From 34-65-8 sp046294735 (lineage in GTDB: Bacteria > Pseudomonadota > Alphaproteobacteria > Sphingomonadales > Sphingomonadaceae): a stretch of 64,000 bases of DNA. The position numbers were made by a program, and so were the translations under genes. Below are positions 35,347-43,900 of this stretch, piece by piece (position 1 is the first letter of the stretch; every line of letters begins with the position of its first letter). The notes below the pieces were generated by a model. That model ran no database searches. It was not told where the DNA came from and saw nothing but the letters and a program-made list of their open reading frames with translations. Where the stretch lies: positions 372,001 through 436,000 of the forward strand of contig JBKBKB010000002.1 of the NCBI GenBank assembly GCA_046294735.1, written 5' to 3'.

Positions 35347-35398
35347 ATGCAAAGCGTGCTTGACACGGCTATGGATAGATGCAAAGGACGCTTTACAT
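35347..35398 (+). promoter_or_regulatory. two operator-like palindromes overlapping a TTGACA element
   Basis: Site 1 is ATGCAAAG-cgtg-CTTGACAC at 35347-35366 and site 2 is ATGCAAAG-gacg-CTTTACAT at 35379-35398. Both have the same left half and the same 4-base spacer length; site 2 is an inverted repeat with one mismatch. The sites are 32 bases apart, about three helical turns. A TTGACA (35360-35365) lies inside site 1 and could be the -35 element. The natural candidate binder is the XRE regulator encoded third in the operon (inference). Confidence 0.6.
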
Positions 35399-35417
35399 TG
35401 TGAGAAGGAGCTTTGAC

Positions 35418-35594
35418 ATGAACCATTATCGTAAGGCCTTACTGCTTGGCGGTGTGTTGATCGCGATTGCGGTGCTGGCGGTGTTCGACATCATCCCCGA
35501 AGAGATCGCGCAATACGCGCCGCTCGCGGTGGTGCCGTTCGTCATTTCCGGCCAGCGATCCTGTCACGTGATTCACCGGGAGCGGCGGGCATGA
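35418..35594 (+). CDS. small hydrophobic protein, first gene of XRE-linked operon
   Basis: 58 residues with one or two hydrophobic helices (about 7-25 ALLLGGVLIAIAVLAVF and 31-44 YAPLAVVPFVIS). No family recognised. ATG 35418 has a clear GAAGGAG 7 bases ahead, better than an in-frame ATG at 35379 that lies within the operator. Its stop overlaps the next ATG in an ATGA. The gene is the first of three tightly coupled genes. Confidence 0.7.
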   Translation: MNHYRKALLLGGVLIAIAVLAVFDIIPEEIAQYAPLAVVPFVISGQRSCHVIHRERRA

Positions 35595-36004
35595 CATTCC
35601 GCACTCCTGCTACGCGCCGCTACATCCGCATCCATCTGGCGCTGTCGGTGCTTTACATCGGGCTGGTGTTGCTGGCCTCGCTGTTCATCCCCGACAACGC
35701 CGCGCCCACACCCATGGTCGTCCTTTTCGCCTTGCTGCCCGGCCTCGTCGTGCTGGGCTGGATCTGGAACATGGGCCAGCTGCTGGTGAACATGGAGGAC
35801 GAATATCTGCGCATGCTGGAGGTGCGCAAAATGCTGTGGGCATCGGCGATCACGCTGTCGATTTGCGGCGGCTGGGGTCTGGTGGAACTGTTTGCGGCAG
35901 TCCCGCGCTTACCGGTGTTCTTCGTGTTTCCGATTTGGTGCCTCGGTTTGGCGCTGGGCCAACTGATCAACCGCTTCACAATCGGCGACGGGGACTGCCC
36001 ATGA
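35591..36004 (+). CDS. four-helix membrane protein of unknown function
   Basis: 137 residues with hydrophobic helices at about 14-34, 42-62, 84-104 and 108-128. A charged loop EDEYLRMLEVRKM lies between helices 2 and 3. I do not recognise a named family with confidence; similar small membrane proteins are found beside Cro/CI-type regulators. ATGA overlaps with both neighbours indicate coordinated synthesis with the small upstream protein and the XRE regulator. Confidence 0.8.
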   Translation: MTFRTPATRRYIRIHLALSVLYIGLVLLASLFIPDNAAPTPMVVLFALLPGLVVLGWIWNMGQLLVNMEDEYLRMLEVRKMLWASAITLSICGGWGLVELFAAVPRLPVFFVFPIWCLGLALGQLINRFTIGDGDCP

Positions 36005-36192
36005 ACAATCGCCTCAAGGTGCTGCGCGCCGAACGCAGCTGGAGCCAACAGGATTTGGCCGACCAGCTGGGCGTCAGCCGCCAGAGCGTCAATGCCATCG
36101 AGACCGGCCGCTACGACCCCTCGCTCCCGCTCGCCTTCACCATCGCCGATGTCTTCGGCCTGCCGATCGAAGCGATTTTCATCCGCGATTAA
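36001..36192 (+). CDS. XRE-family helix-turn-helix regulator (YozG-like, short)
   Basis: 63 residues, essentially only a Cro/CI-type DNA-binding domain: LKVLRAERSWSQQDLADQLG then VSRQSVNAIETGRYDPSLPL, and the typical ending AFTIADVFGLPIEAIF. No effector domain. ATG 36001 overlaps the preceding stop (ATGA). Being in the same operon as the membrane proteins, and with paired palindromes upstream, it most likely autoregulates the operon. Its TAA overlaps the stop of the convergent PhoD remnant. Confidence 0.9.
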   Translation: MNNRLKVLRAERSWSQQDLADQLGVSRQSVNAIETGRYDPSLPLAFTIADVFGLPIEAIFIRD

Positions 36193-36407
36193 ACCACCAA
36201 TGTGCCGCTGTCCTTGTCGGTGGTGATCCGCTGCGTGCCTGCCAGCTTGATCGAACGCTGCCTGATCCCGGCAGAAAAGCGGTACTCGGTCACCGCGCGC
36301 GCCGGGGTGAGGTGCACCGCCATGTTACCGCGCTGCGCCATATCGGCCCAGACGATCTGTTCGTTTTCCGCCACCAGCGCCGCCGCTAGTGTCGCCGGCG
36401 GAAACGA
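36189..36407 (-). pseudogene. decayed C-terminal remnant of a PhoD-type alkaline phosphatase
   Basis: An open stretch of 72 codons between stops encodes VWADMAQRGNMAVHLTPARA and IRQRSIKLAGTQRI, which aligns with the last ~60 residues of the intact PhoD in the next gene (QWAETSRRGYMAVELTPSRA, VRERSTRLAGSHSM). There is no N-terminal or catalytic part and a stop (36408-36410) cuts off the rest. A GTG at 36374 could start a 61-residue product, but the fragment is best read as the tail of a deleted paralogue or duplication. Confidence 0.75.
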
Positions 36408-36511
36408 CTAGCGCGCGTCCGAACGCCCCGGGCAAGCCGGGGTGGTGGTGGCAGTGACACGGGCGGCGCGCCGATGCATGGACGGACACGCAGCAGAACC
36501 CAGTTGACGCT

Positions 36512-38173
36512 TCAACCAGTGTCGAAGCGGTTGAAGCCCGCCATGCTGGCCATGCTGTGCGATCCGGCCAGCCGGGTCGAGCGTTCTCGCACCCCTGCCA
36601 GCATGCGCCATTCGCAGCTGGCGCGGCTGGGTGTCAGCTCGACAGCCATATAGCCGCGGCGGCTGGTTTCGGCCCACTGTAGCTGCGAATTGCGGCTGAC
36701 CATCGCCTGTGACAAGTCGGCCGGAGCAATCGCGGTGAGGTAGTTTTCGAAGCCGGGCGATGTTACGCTCTGCCCGGCGAACTCGATCCCGGCCGCCTCG
36801 CCCGCGTGCTCAAGCTGAAACGCCCAGGCATTGTGAGTGTCGCCGGTCAGGGTGACGAGGTTAGCATCGGCTTCGCGGGCTGCGGCAAGCAGCCTTTCGC
36901 GCGCGGCGGGATAGCCATCCCAGGCATCCATGTTGGCGGGAAGCCCGGCCCGGCTGGCAGCAGCCGCAGCGAGCAGTCGTGCGCGCAGCCCGTCCGGTGA
37001 CCGGCCGGCCAACCCTTCCACCACATCGGCGGGCGAGGTCAGTTCGCCCATCACCACTTGCTGCGCCAGGACTTGCCATGTCCGGCCCGAGCGGCGCGAG
37101 GATTTCAACCCATCGGCCAGCCATTGCTCCTGCACATCGCCCAGGACCGTTCGCGCGGGATCGGCATAGGCCCCTTCCCGGAAAGCCGTCAGGCGGGCGA
37201 TCATCTCGTCGCGGCCGGTCGCGCCCTTGAGCAATTCGGCCAGGCTGGGCGGCTGCGAGCGGGCTAGAAGCCGCGTTTCCAGCCGGAACATGGTGGCAAG
37301 GTCACCGATTTCGTAGCGGGCCCAAGGCTCGTCCGAGACCGGCAGCCATTCACGGTATGCACGCATCGCTGCGGCCTTGCGCACCTGCCAGTCACCCTCG
37401 GTGTCGGGCTGGTGGTTCTCCGCGCCATCGGCGTAGCTGTCATTGGTGCTTTCGTGGTCGTCCCACCCCATCACCATCGGCCACAGCTGGTGCAGCCGGC
37501 GCAGGTCGGGATCGGTGCGATAGGCGGCATGGCGCAGGCGATAATCGGCCAGGGTCACGGTCTCATGATCAGGCCACAGGCTGCGCCCCTCCATCAACTT
37601 GTCCGGATAGGTGCCCTCGGGATATTCGTAGAGATAATCGCCGGTGTGGACGACCATGTCGAAATCGCCTGCCTCGGCTGCATGGGCATAGGCATTGAAC
37701 CAGCCGAAGCCGATATTGGCACAACTGAACACCGCCATCCGCCAGCGCGCCACCGGGCCTTCCGGCAGAGTCCGGGTGCGGCCCACGTCCGACATCGAAC
37801 CGTCAGGCGCGATAAAACGGTAGTAGTACCAGCGCCCTGGCGCGAGCCCTTCGGCCACGGCCTTGGCGCACCAGTCTCGCTCGGGGCTGGCCTTGGCGAA
37901 CCCCTCGCTGACCAAGCGGGCGAAATCCTGATCCTCGGCCACCTGCCATTCGAGTGCGATCTCTGCCTCACCGACACAGCGCGTCCACAGCAGGACCGCG
38001 CTCTGCCCCGGCTCGCCGCTGGCAACGCCGTGGGTAAATCCGCCGCCCAGTGCCTGCGCCCCAAGCGGCGCGGCCAGCCCGGCCAGGCCGAGCGAACCGA
38101 GCTTGAAGAAAGCGCGGCGGCTGGTGGCGGGGCCGTGGGCGGGTGGTGCGGAATCAGTCATACTGTGCTGCAT
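36512..38173 (-). CDS. phoD: alkaline phosphatase D (PhoD family), Tat-exported
   Basis: Exported phosphodiesterase/monoesterase of the PhoD family (Ca/Fe dependent in known members). 553 residues. Twin-arginine signal SRRAFFKLGSLGLAG near residue 20, then the PhoD N domain (FTHGVASGEPGQSAVLLWTR) and the metallophosphatase core with VHTGDYLYEYPEG, GWDDHESTND, and LTGDTHNAWAFQLEH. ATG 38173 is used; ATG 38161 is an alternative. It is divergent from a hydrolase gene with almost no space, so any Pho box would have to lie within the start of that gene; I see none. Confidence 0.92.
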   Translation of the reverse strand: MQHSMTDSAPPAHGPATSRRAFFKLGSLGLAGLAAPLGAQALGGGFTHGVASGEPGQSAVLLWTRCVGEAEIALEWQVAEDQDFARLVSEGFAKASPERDWCAKAVAEGLAPGRWYYYRFIAPDGSMSDVGRTRTLPEGPVARWRMAVFSCANIGFGWFNAYAHAAEAGDFDMVVHTGDYLYEYPEGTYPDKLMEGRSLWPDHETVTLADYRLRHAAYRTDPDLRRLHQLWPMVMGWDDHESTNDSYADGAENHQPDTEGDWQVRKAAAMRAYREWLPVSDEPWARYEIGDLATMFRLETRLLARSQPPSLAELLKGATGRDEMIARLTAFREGAYADPARTVLGDVQEQWLADGLKSSRRSGRTWQVLAQQVVMGELTSPADVVEGLAGRSPDGLRARLLAAAAASRAGLPANMDAWDGYPAARERLLAAAREADANLVTLTGDTHNAWAFQLEHAGEAAGIEFAGQSVTSPGFENYLTAIAPADLSQAMVSRNSQLQWAETSRRGYMAVELTPSRASCEWRMLAGVRERSTRLAGSHSMASMAGFNRFDTG

Positions 38174-38244
38174 AGCCTGACCGGATGACAGGTCAAAGTC
38201 TGCGCACTTGCCTTGGCACCGGCACAGCGGCCATGGTGCCGACC

Positions 38245-38973
38245 ATGGCCGAACCGCGCTTCCACACCCTGCCCGAGGGGCACAGGATCGCCTTCCGCCA
38301 CGCGCCCGGCACCGGCCAGACGCTGGTGTTCCTGCCAGGCTATATGTCCGACATGAGCGGCGGCAAGGCGAGCGCCGTGTTTGACTGGGCACAAGGCGCA
38401 GGCCGTGGCTGCCTGCTGCTCGACTACTCCGGCTGCGGGCTCAGTGACGGAGAGTTCGCTGATGGCACACTGACCCGCTGGGCCAACGAAGCCATCGCCC
38501 TGATCGAGGCGATGGTTGACGGGCCCGTCACCCTGATCGGCTCCAGCATGGGCGGCTGGCTGATGCTGCTGGTGGCAGAGGCGTTGGGCGAACGCGTCAA
38601 CGGCATGGTCGGTATCGCCGCTGCGCCCGATTTTTCCGCCTGGGGATATGACGCGGCCCAGAAGGCACGGCTCGCAGAGGGTGAGACCGTGTTCGAGGCC
38701 AACCCCTATGGTCCCGACCCGACCCCGACCTACGCCGGGTTCTGGAGCGACGCGCAGAACCGGCTGATGCTGGACCGCACAATTCTGATTCGATGCCCGG
38801 TCCACCTGATCCACGGCCAGCGCGACGCGGATGTGCCTTGGGAAACCAGCCTCAGGCTGGCCGACGCGCTGCTTTCAGACCAGGTACAGGTCACGCTGGT
38901 CAAGGACGGCGACCACCGCCTCTCGCGCGAGCAGGACATTGCCCTGCTGTTGCGCGTGATCGAAGCCCTGTAA
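38245..38973 (+). CDS. alpha/beta hydrolase (ABHD10-like)
   Basis: 242 residues from the preferred start. Alpha/beta-hydrolase fold with nucleophile elbow GSSMGG (Ser), the acid in HGQRDADVPW, and the histidine in DGDHRLS. An oxyanion-type loop VFLPGYMSDMSGGKA lies early. Likely an esterase or thioesterase; substrate unknown. Starts at 38185 and 38233 are also open; 38245 begins closest to the conserved domain, but no ribosome site decides. A TPR protein gene follows 10 bases later. Confidence 0.85.
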   Translation: MAEPRFHTLPEGHRIAFRHAPGTGQTLVFLPGYMSDMSGGKASAVFDWAQGAGRGCLLLDYSGCGLSDGEFADGTLTRWANEAIALIEAMVDGPVTLIGSSMGGWLMLLVAEALGERVNGMVGIAAAPDFSAWGYDAAQKARLAEGETVFEANPYGPDPTPTYAGFWSDAQNRLMLDRTILIRCPVHLIHGQRDADVPWETSLRLADALLSDQVQVTLVKDGDHRLSREQDIALLLRVIEAL

Positions 38974-38983
38974 GGCAAGACCC

Positions 38984-39811
38984 ATGCTGACCACCCTGAT
39001 CCTTCCCCTGCTGCTGCAGGTCGGCCCCAACCCCGCCATGACCCCCGCCCCGGCGGTGCCGGAAGAGCTGATCGAGCAGCGCCGCCTCAACCGCGAGCGG
39101 CAGCGCCCGCCGCTGGCGATTGTCGGTAACGATCCGGTGCAGGTCTGCACTGCCCGCGCGGGCAGCGATGCCGAGGGGGTGCTGCTGGAAGCGCAGGCGC
39201 AGTTCGATCGGGCCATCGGGCTTGACCGGGCCATCGCCGGGCACTGCCTCGGCATTGCCTATGCCGCGCTCGAACGCTGGCCGCAGGCAGCCAGTGCCTT
39301 CGGTCGGGCAAGGGACGCGCTTCCACTGGGGCAGGCCGCCTATGGCGCGAGGCTCGGTGTGGCGACGGCAGCAGCCGAGCTGGCGGCAGGCCGTGCCGAA
39401 GCGGCGCTGGGCGAACTGGCACGGATCGACGCGGGCAGCGACCGGCGCCTGGCCGGTGCCATCGCGGTCGACCGGTCCCGGGCGCTGGTCGCGCTAGGGC
39501 GTCAGGACGAGGCAGCCGAGGCGCTGGAGCAGGCCCGCGCCGCCGACCCCGACAATGACGAAGCCTGGCTGCTCTCGGCCACGCTGTCGCGCCGGATGGG
39601 CGATCTCGCCGCAGCACAGCAACAGATTGAGCGGGCCGCGGTCCTGCGCCCCTCCGGGCCGGAAATCGGGCTGGAGGCAGGTGTCATCGCGGCGCTCGCC
39701 GGAAGGGATGACGCAGCATTGCGCAGCTGGCGCTCGGTGCTCCAATCCGCGCCCGGCACACCGGCGGCCTTGACCGCAGCTGACTATATCGCGCAGGTGC
39801 AGGGGCCATGA
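38984..39811 (+). CDS. tetratricopeptide-repeat protein, probably exported
   Basis: 275 residues. Short hydrophobic N-terminus (LTTLILPLLLQVG) suggesting a signal peptide or anchor, a Pro-rich stretch, then repeated TPR-like helices from about residue 60 to the end (GIAYAALERWPQAASAFGRA, ALVALGRQDEAAEALEQA, LSRRMGDLAAAQQQIERA). TPR domains bind proteins; partner unknown. It overlaps the next gene by 4 bases (ATGA) and follows the hydrolase by 10, forming a three-gene operon. Confidence 0.75.
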   Translation: MLTTLILPLLLQVGPNPAMTPAPAVPEELIEQRRLNRERQRPPLAIVGNDPVQVCTARAGSDAEGVLLEAQAQFDRAIGLDRAIAGHCLGIAYAALERWPQAASAFGRARDALPLGQAAYGARLGVATAAAELAAGRAEAALGELARIDAGSDRRLAGAIAVDRSRALVALGRQDEAAEALEQARAADPDNDEAWLLSATLSRRMGDLAAAQQQIERAAVLRPSGPEIGLEAGVIAALAGRDDAALRSWRSVLQSAPGTPAALTAADYIAQVQGP

Positions 39812-40791
39812 TCCCGCTATCCGTCCTCGACTTGGTGCCGGTACGCGAAGGCGGCACGCTGGAACAGGCCTTCGCCGCCACCACCGGCCTGGCCCGCGCC
39901 GCTGATCGGCTGGGCTATCGCCGGTTCTGGGTGGCCGAGCACCACGCAATGGACGGGATCGCCGGCGGGGCGACCGCGGTGGTGCTGGCCCATATCGGCA
40001 ATGCCACGCGGACCATCCGGATCGGTTCGGGCGGCATCATGCTGCCCAACCACACCCCATTCCAGATTGCCGAGCAGTTCGGGACGCTGGCCGCGCTGTT
40101 TCCCGGGCGGGTCGACCTGGGGCTGGGCCGCGCACCTGGTGCTGGGCCCGAATTGCAGCGCGCGTTGCGCAAAGACCTGCACCGCGCCGCCGAAATGTTT
40201 CCGCAGGACGTGGCAGAATTGCAGGCGCTGCTGACCGGCGAGCCGGAACTGGCCATCCGGGCCACCCCCGGCCACGGCGCCGATGTTGCCATGTGGATGC
40301 TCGGATCGAGCCTGTTCGGGGCGCAGCTCGCGGCCAGGATGGGCCTGCCCTATGCCTTCGCGGCGCATTTCGCGCCCGATCACCTCGATGCGGCGCTGGC
40401 GCTCTATCGGCGCGAGTTTCAGCCTTCATCTGCCTTGCAAAAGCCCCACGTCATGGTCGCCATGACCGTAATCTGCGCCGAGACCGATACCGAGGCAGAG
40501 CTGCTTGCCAGTTCGCAGGCGCAGAGTTTTGTCCGCCTGAGAACTGGCCAGCCGGGCAGATTGCCGCCGCCAGTGGCTGATTATCGCCAGAGCCTGCCTG
40601 CCCCGGCTCAGGCGATGCTGGCCCATCTCGGACAGGCCAGCGCGATCGGAGAACCCGGCACTGTACGCGAAGCCATGGCCCGGTTCATCGCACGCACCGA
40701 GGCGGACGAGATCATTGTCTCCGGTTCCACGTTCGATCCCGACGCGCGGATCCGCTCTCTGGAACTGACCATGGCGGCGCTTGCGGGATAA
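39808..40791 (+). CDS. LLM-class flavin-dependent oxidoreductase (luciferase-like)
   Basis: 327 residues, luciferase-like TIM barrel. Typical start LSVLDLVPVREGGT, then YRRFWVAEHHAMDGIA, IRIGSGGIMLPNHTPFQIAEQFGTLAALFPGR (conserved in the 'MsnO8' type group) and WMLGSSLFGAQLAA. It uses reduced FMN or F420; the organism type suggests FMN. Substrate unknown. The gene overlaps the preceding TPR gene in ATGA. Confidence 0.88.
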   Translation: MIPLSVLDLVPVREGGTLEQAFAATTGLARAADRLGYRRFWVAEHHAMDGIAGGATAVVLAHIGNATRTIRIGSGGIMLPNHTPFQIAEQFGTLAALFPGRVDLGLGRAPGAGPELQRALRKDLHRAAEMFPQDVAELQALLTGEPELAIRATPGHGADVAMWMLGSSLFGAQLAARMGLPYAFAAHFAPDHLDAALALYRREFQPSSALQKPHVMVAMTVICAETDTEAELLASSQAQSFVRLRTGQPGRLPPPVADYRQSLPAPAQAMLAHLGQASAIGEPGTVREAMARFIARTEADEIIVSGSTFDPDARIRSLELTMAALAG

Positions 40792-40888
40792 TACCCACGC
40801 GCAGGTCGCTACGCCCGCAACATTTTCTCTGCTAGAAGAGCGCTCATGCGCCGCTTGCCCTTAGGGAAGGGAAAGCCTATCGGCGTAG

Positions 40889-40911
40889 TATTGTTACGCG
40901 GTGTAGCAATA
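40889..40911. promoter_or_regulatory. operator-like palindrome upstream of the glutamate dehydrogenase gene
   Basis: TATTGTTAC at 40889-40897 and GTAGCAATA at 40903-40911 form an inverted repeat with one mismatch around a 5-base centre, in an A/T-rich pocket about 50 bases before the start codon. It has no T-run and no stem strength of a terminator, so a regulator site is the likelier reading. The binder is unknown. Confidence 0.45.
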
Positions 40912-40960
40912 AAGTGTTGGCAAGGTAATGAGGGCGAACACGCCCCGCGGAGCAGGACGA

Positions 40961-43900
40961 ATGGCTTCCACCAAGCGCGCTTCCGGACGGAAGGCCTCGA
41001 CCCCGACCACCTCGTCCGGCGCCGTGCCCGTGCGGCGACTCGCCAGTAGCGACAGCGTGCTTCAGGCGCTGGCCCAGCAGATGCGCGAGGCAGTGCTGCC
41101 CGGCGACACCCCTTTCGCCGCTGAAGAGCTAGGCCAGGCCGCCCTGTTCATGGCCGATGCCGCTGCCCGGCGCAGCAGCGCAGAACCGGTCGTGCAGATC
41201 GCCTCGGCCACCGAAGGCCGCCGGATGACCCGGATCGCGCTGGTCAATCACGACATGCCCTTCCTGGTCGATTCGGTGGCTTCCGCCATCGCCGCCCAGG
41301 GCCTGGCGATCGACCGGCTGGTCCACCCGGTGGTCGGCGCGGTTCGCGATACCGATGGTGCCCTGCAGGCCATCGCGGCGGACGATAGCTCGGTGCGCGA
41401 ATCGATGATCTATATCGAGGCCGACCGGGTCGATGCCCGCCAGCGCCGCGATCTGGACAAGGCCCTGCGACAGACGCTGAACGACGTCCATGTCGCGGTG
41501 CGGGACTGGCCCAAGCTGCGCGCTGCCATGCGCGCCGATGCTGCCGGACTGGGTGACCGCGAAGCCGCGGCATTGCTCGAATGGCTGGAAGGCGGCATGC
41601 TGACCCAGCTCGGCCATCTGGTGCGCCACCGCGACGGTAGCCACAGCAACACGCTGGGCATCTGCCGCCGGAGCGCGCGCGACCTGCTGGCCGATGCCAG
41701 TTACGAACGGGCCTTTGCGTGGTTCGAGGATAACGCCAAGGGTGCCGGGCGCGACCTGCTGGTTATCAAAGCCAACCATATCTCTCTGGTCCACCGGCGG
41801 GTGCCGCTTGACCTGTTCATCGTGCCCGTGCGCGACGGCGGCAAAGTTGCTGCCCTGTCGATTCATGCCGGGGTCTGGACCAGCGCCGCGCTGTCCGCGC
41901 CGCCGACCCATGTGCCGGTCCTGCGGGCCCACGTCGATACGCTGATGGAGCGGTTCGAGTTCAATCCCGCCGGACATGCCGGTAAGGCGCTGGTCCATGC
42001 CCTCACCGCCCTGCCACACGATCTGCTGATCGGCTTTTCCAGCAGCGATATCGCCCGGGTGGCGACGGCAATGATGAGCCTGGTCGACCGCCCGCGTCCA
42101 CGGCTGGCGCTGGTCGAGGCGCCGCTGGCACGCCATCTGTTTGCCTTCGTCTGGTTGCCGCGCGATTTGATGTCGACTCAGGTGCGCCTGCAGATTCAGG
42201 GCCTGTTGGAACAGGGCACCGGAGCCGACCTGCTCGATTGGAGCCTGCAGGTGGAGGGGAGCACGCTTGCCACTTTGCGGTTCGTGCTCGACCTGCGCAC
42301 GGTTGGATCTTCGCACAACGAGGCCGCACTAGACGCAGAATTGCAGACATTGCTGCGCGGGTGGAGCGAAGCGGTCGAGGCGGAACTGGCACAGACCATG
42401 GAGCAGGGCCGCGCAGCGGCGCTTGCCGCGCGCCTCGCCCCCGCATTCCCCACCGCTTACCGGGCCGCCTATGGCGCACACGAAGCCGCGCTCGATATTG
42501 CGCGGCTGCGCCATGCGCAGAACGCAGAAGCCGACGCCGCGCAACCCGGATCGCATCGCGGAGCGCGCCTGTTCCACATGGCGGGCGACAGCGACGGCGA
42601 GCTGCGGCTGAAACTCTACGAACATCACGGCGCCCTGCCCTTGTCCGACGCGGTGCCCGCGCTGGAGAATTTCGGCTTCCGGGTCCTGTCGGAAAATCCC
42701 ACCGCACTGGCGGGCGGGGAACTTGGCACGATCCATGACTTCCTGCTCGGGCTGCCCGCCGGCCATTCCGCCGGTGCGCTGCTGGATCGGGCGGGCGCAA
42801 TCGAGGCCGCGATTGCCGCAGTGCTGAACCAGCAGGCGGAGAACGATCCGTTCAACCGGCTGGTGACCGGCACCGCGCTTTCTGCGCAGGAGACCGACTG
42901 GCTGCGCGCGTTCTACCGTTACCTGCGCCAGACCGGGATGGGTTACACCATCTATACCGTGGTCGATGCGCTCGATCGGGCCCCGGCGGTAACCCGCGGC
43001 CTGATCGCGCTGCTGCGCGCCCGGCATGATCCCGCCTTTCCCGGCAAGCGCGCCGCAGCTGCGGACGAGGCCCGCAGCGCGATCCGTGCCGGCCTTTCGA
43101 AGGTGGCAGCCATCAACGACGACCGCCTGCTGCGGCTGTACCTGGCGCTGGTTGAGGCGATCCTGCGGACCAATGCTTTCGCTCCGGCAGGGCAGGAAGC
43201 GCTGGCCTTCAAGATCGACAGCGCCCGGATGCCCGGTCTGCCCAAGCCGGTGCCATGGCGGGAGGTCTGGGTCTATTCGCGCCGGGTGGAAGGCATCCAT
43301 CTGCGGTCCGGCCCGGTCGCGCGGGGCGGGCTGCGCTGGACCGACCGGCGTGACGATTTCCGCACCGAGATCCTCGGCCTGATGAAGGCCCAGCGGGTCA
43401 AGAATGCCGTGATCGTGCCAACCGGGGCGAAGGGCGGGTTCTATCCCAAGCAGCTGCCCGACCCGGCGCTGGACCGCGAAGGTTGGGCCGCCGAAGGGCA
43501 GGCGAGCTACGAGGTGTTCATCCGCACCCTGCTGTCGATCACCGACAACATTGTCGACGGCAAGATCGTCCATCCTGTCGATGTCGAAATCAACGATGTC
43601 GAGGACCCCTATTTCGTGGTCGCGGCGGACAAGGGCACCGCCAAATTCTCCGACATCGCCAACGGCATCGCGGAGGCGCACGGGTTCTGGCTCGATGATG
43701 CCTTCGCCAGCGGCGGGTCCAACGGCTACGACCACAAGGCGATGGGCATCACCGCCAAGGGCGCATGGGTTTCGGTCCAGCGGCATTTCCTGGAAATGGG
43801 CATCGACGTACAGCGCGATCCTGTCCGTGTCGCCGGTTGCGGAGACATGTCGGGTGATGTGTTCGGCAACGGTATGTTGCTGTCGAAGTCGATCCTGCTG

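Larger units (their letters stand above)
35058..35417. promoter_or_regulatory. 360-bp divergent regulatory region between thrS and the membrane/XRE operon
   Basis: Contains, from left to right: the thrS 5' leader with Thr-rich leader peptide and competing stems (35154-35258, minus strand), a stretch of about 90 bases with no recognised element that should hold the thrS promoter, and two operator-like palindromes (35347-35366, 35379-35398) before the plus-strand operon. No other gene was found here. Confidence 0.6.

Noticed and set aside
32988..35363. 791-codon open frame on the plus strand opposite thrS
   Set aside because: It mirrors the thrS coding frame in a GC-rich genome, has low-complexity His/Arg/Gly-rich composition and no family motifs; thrS on the other strand is certain.
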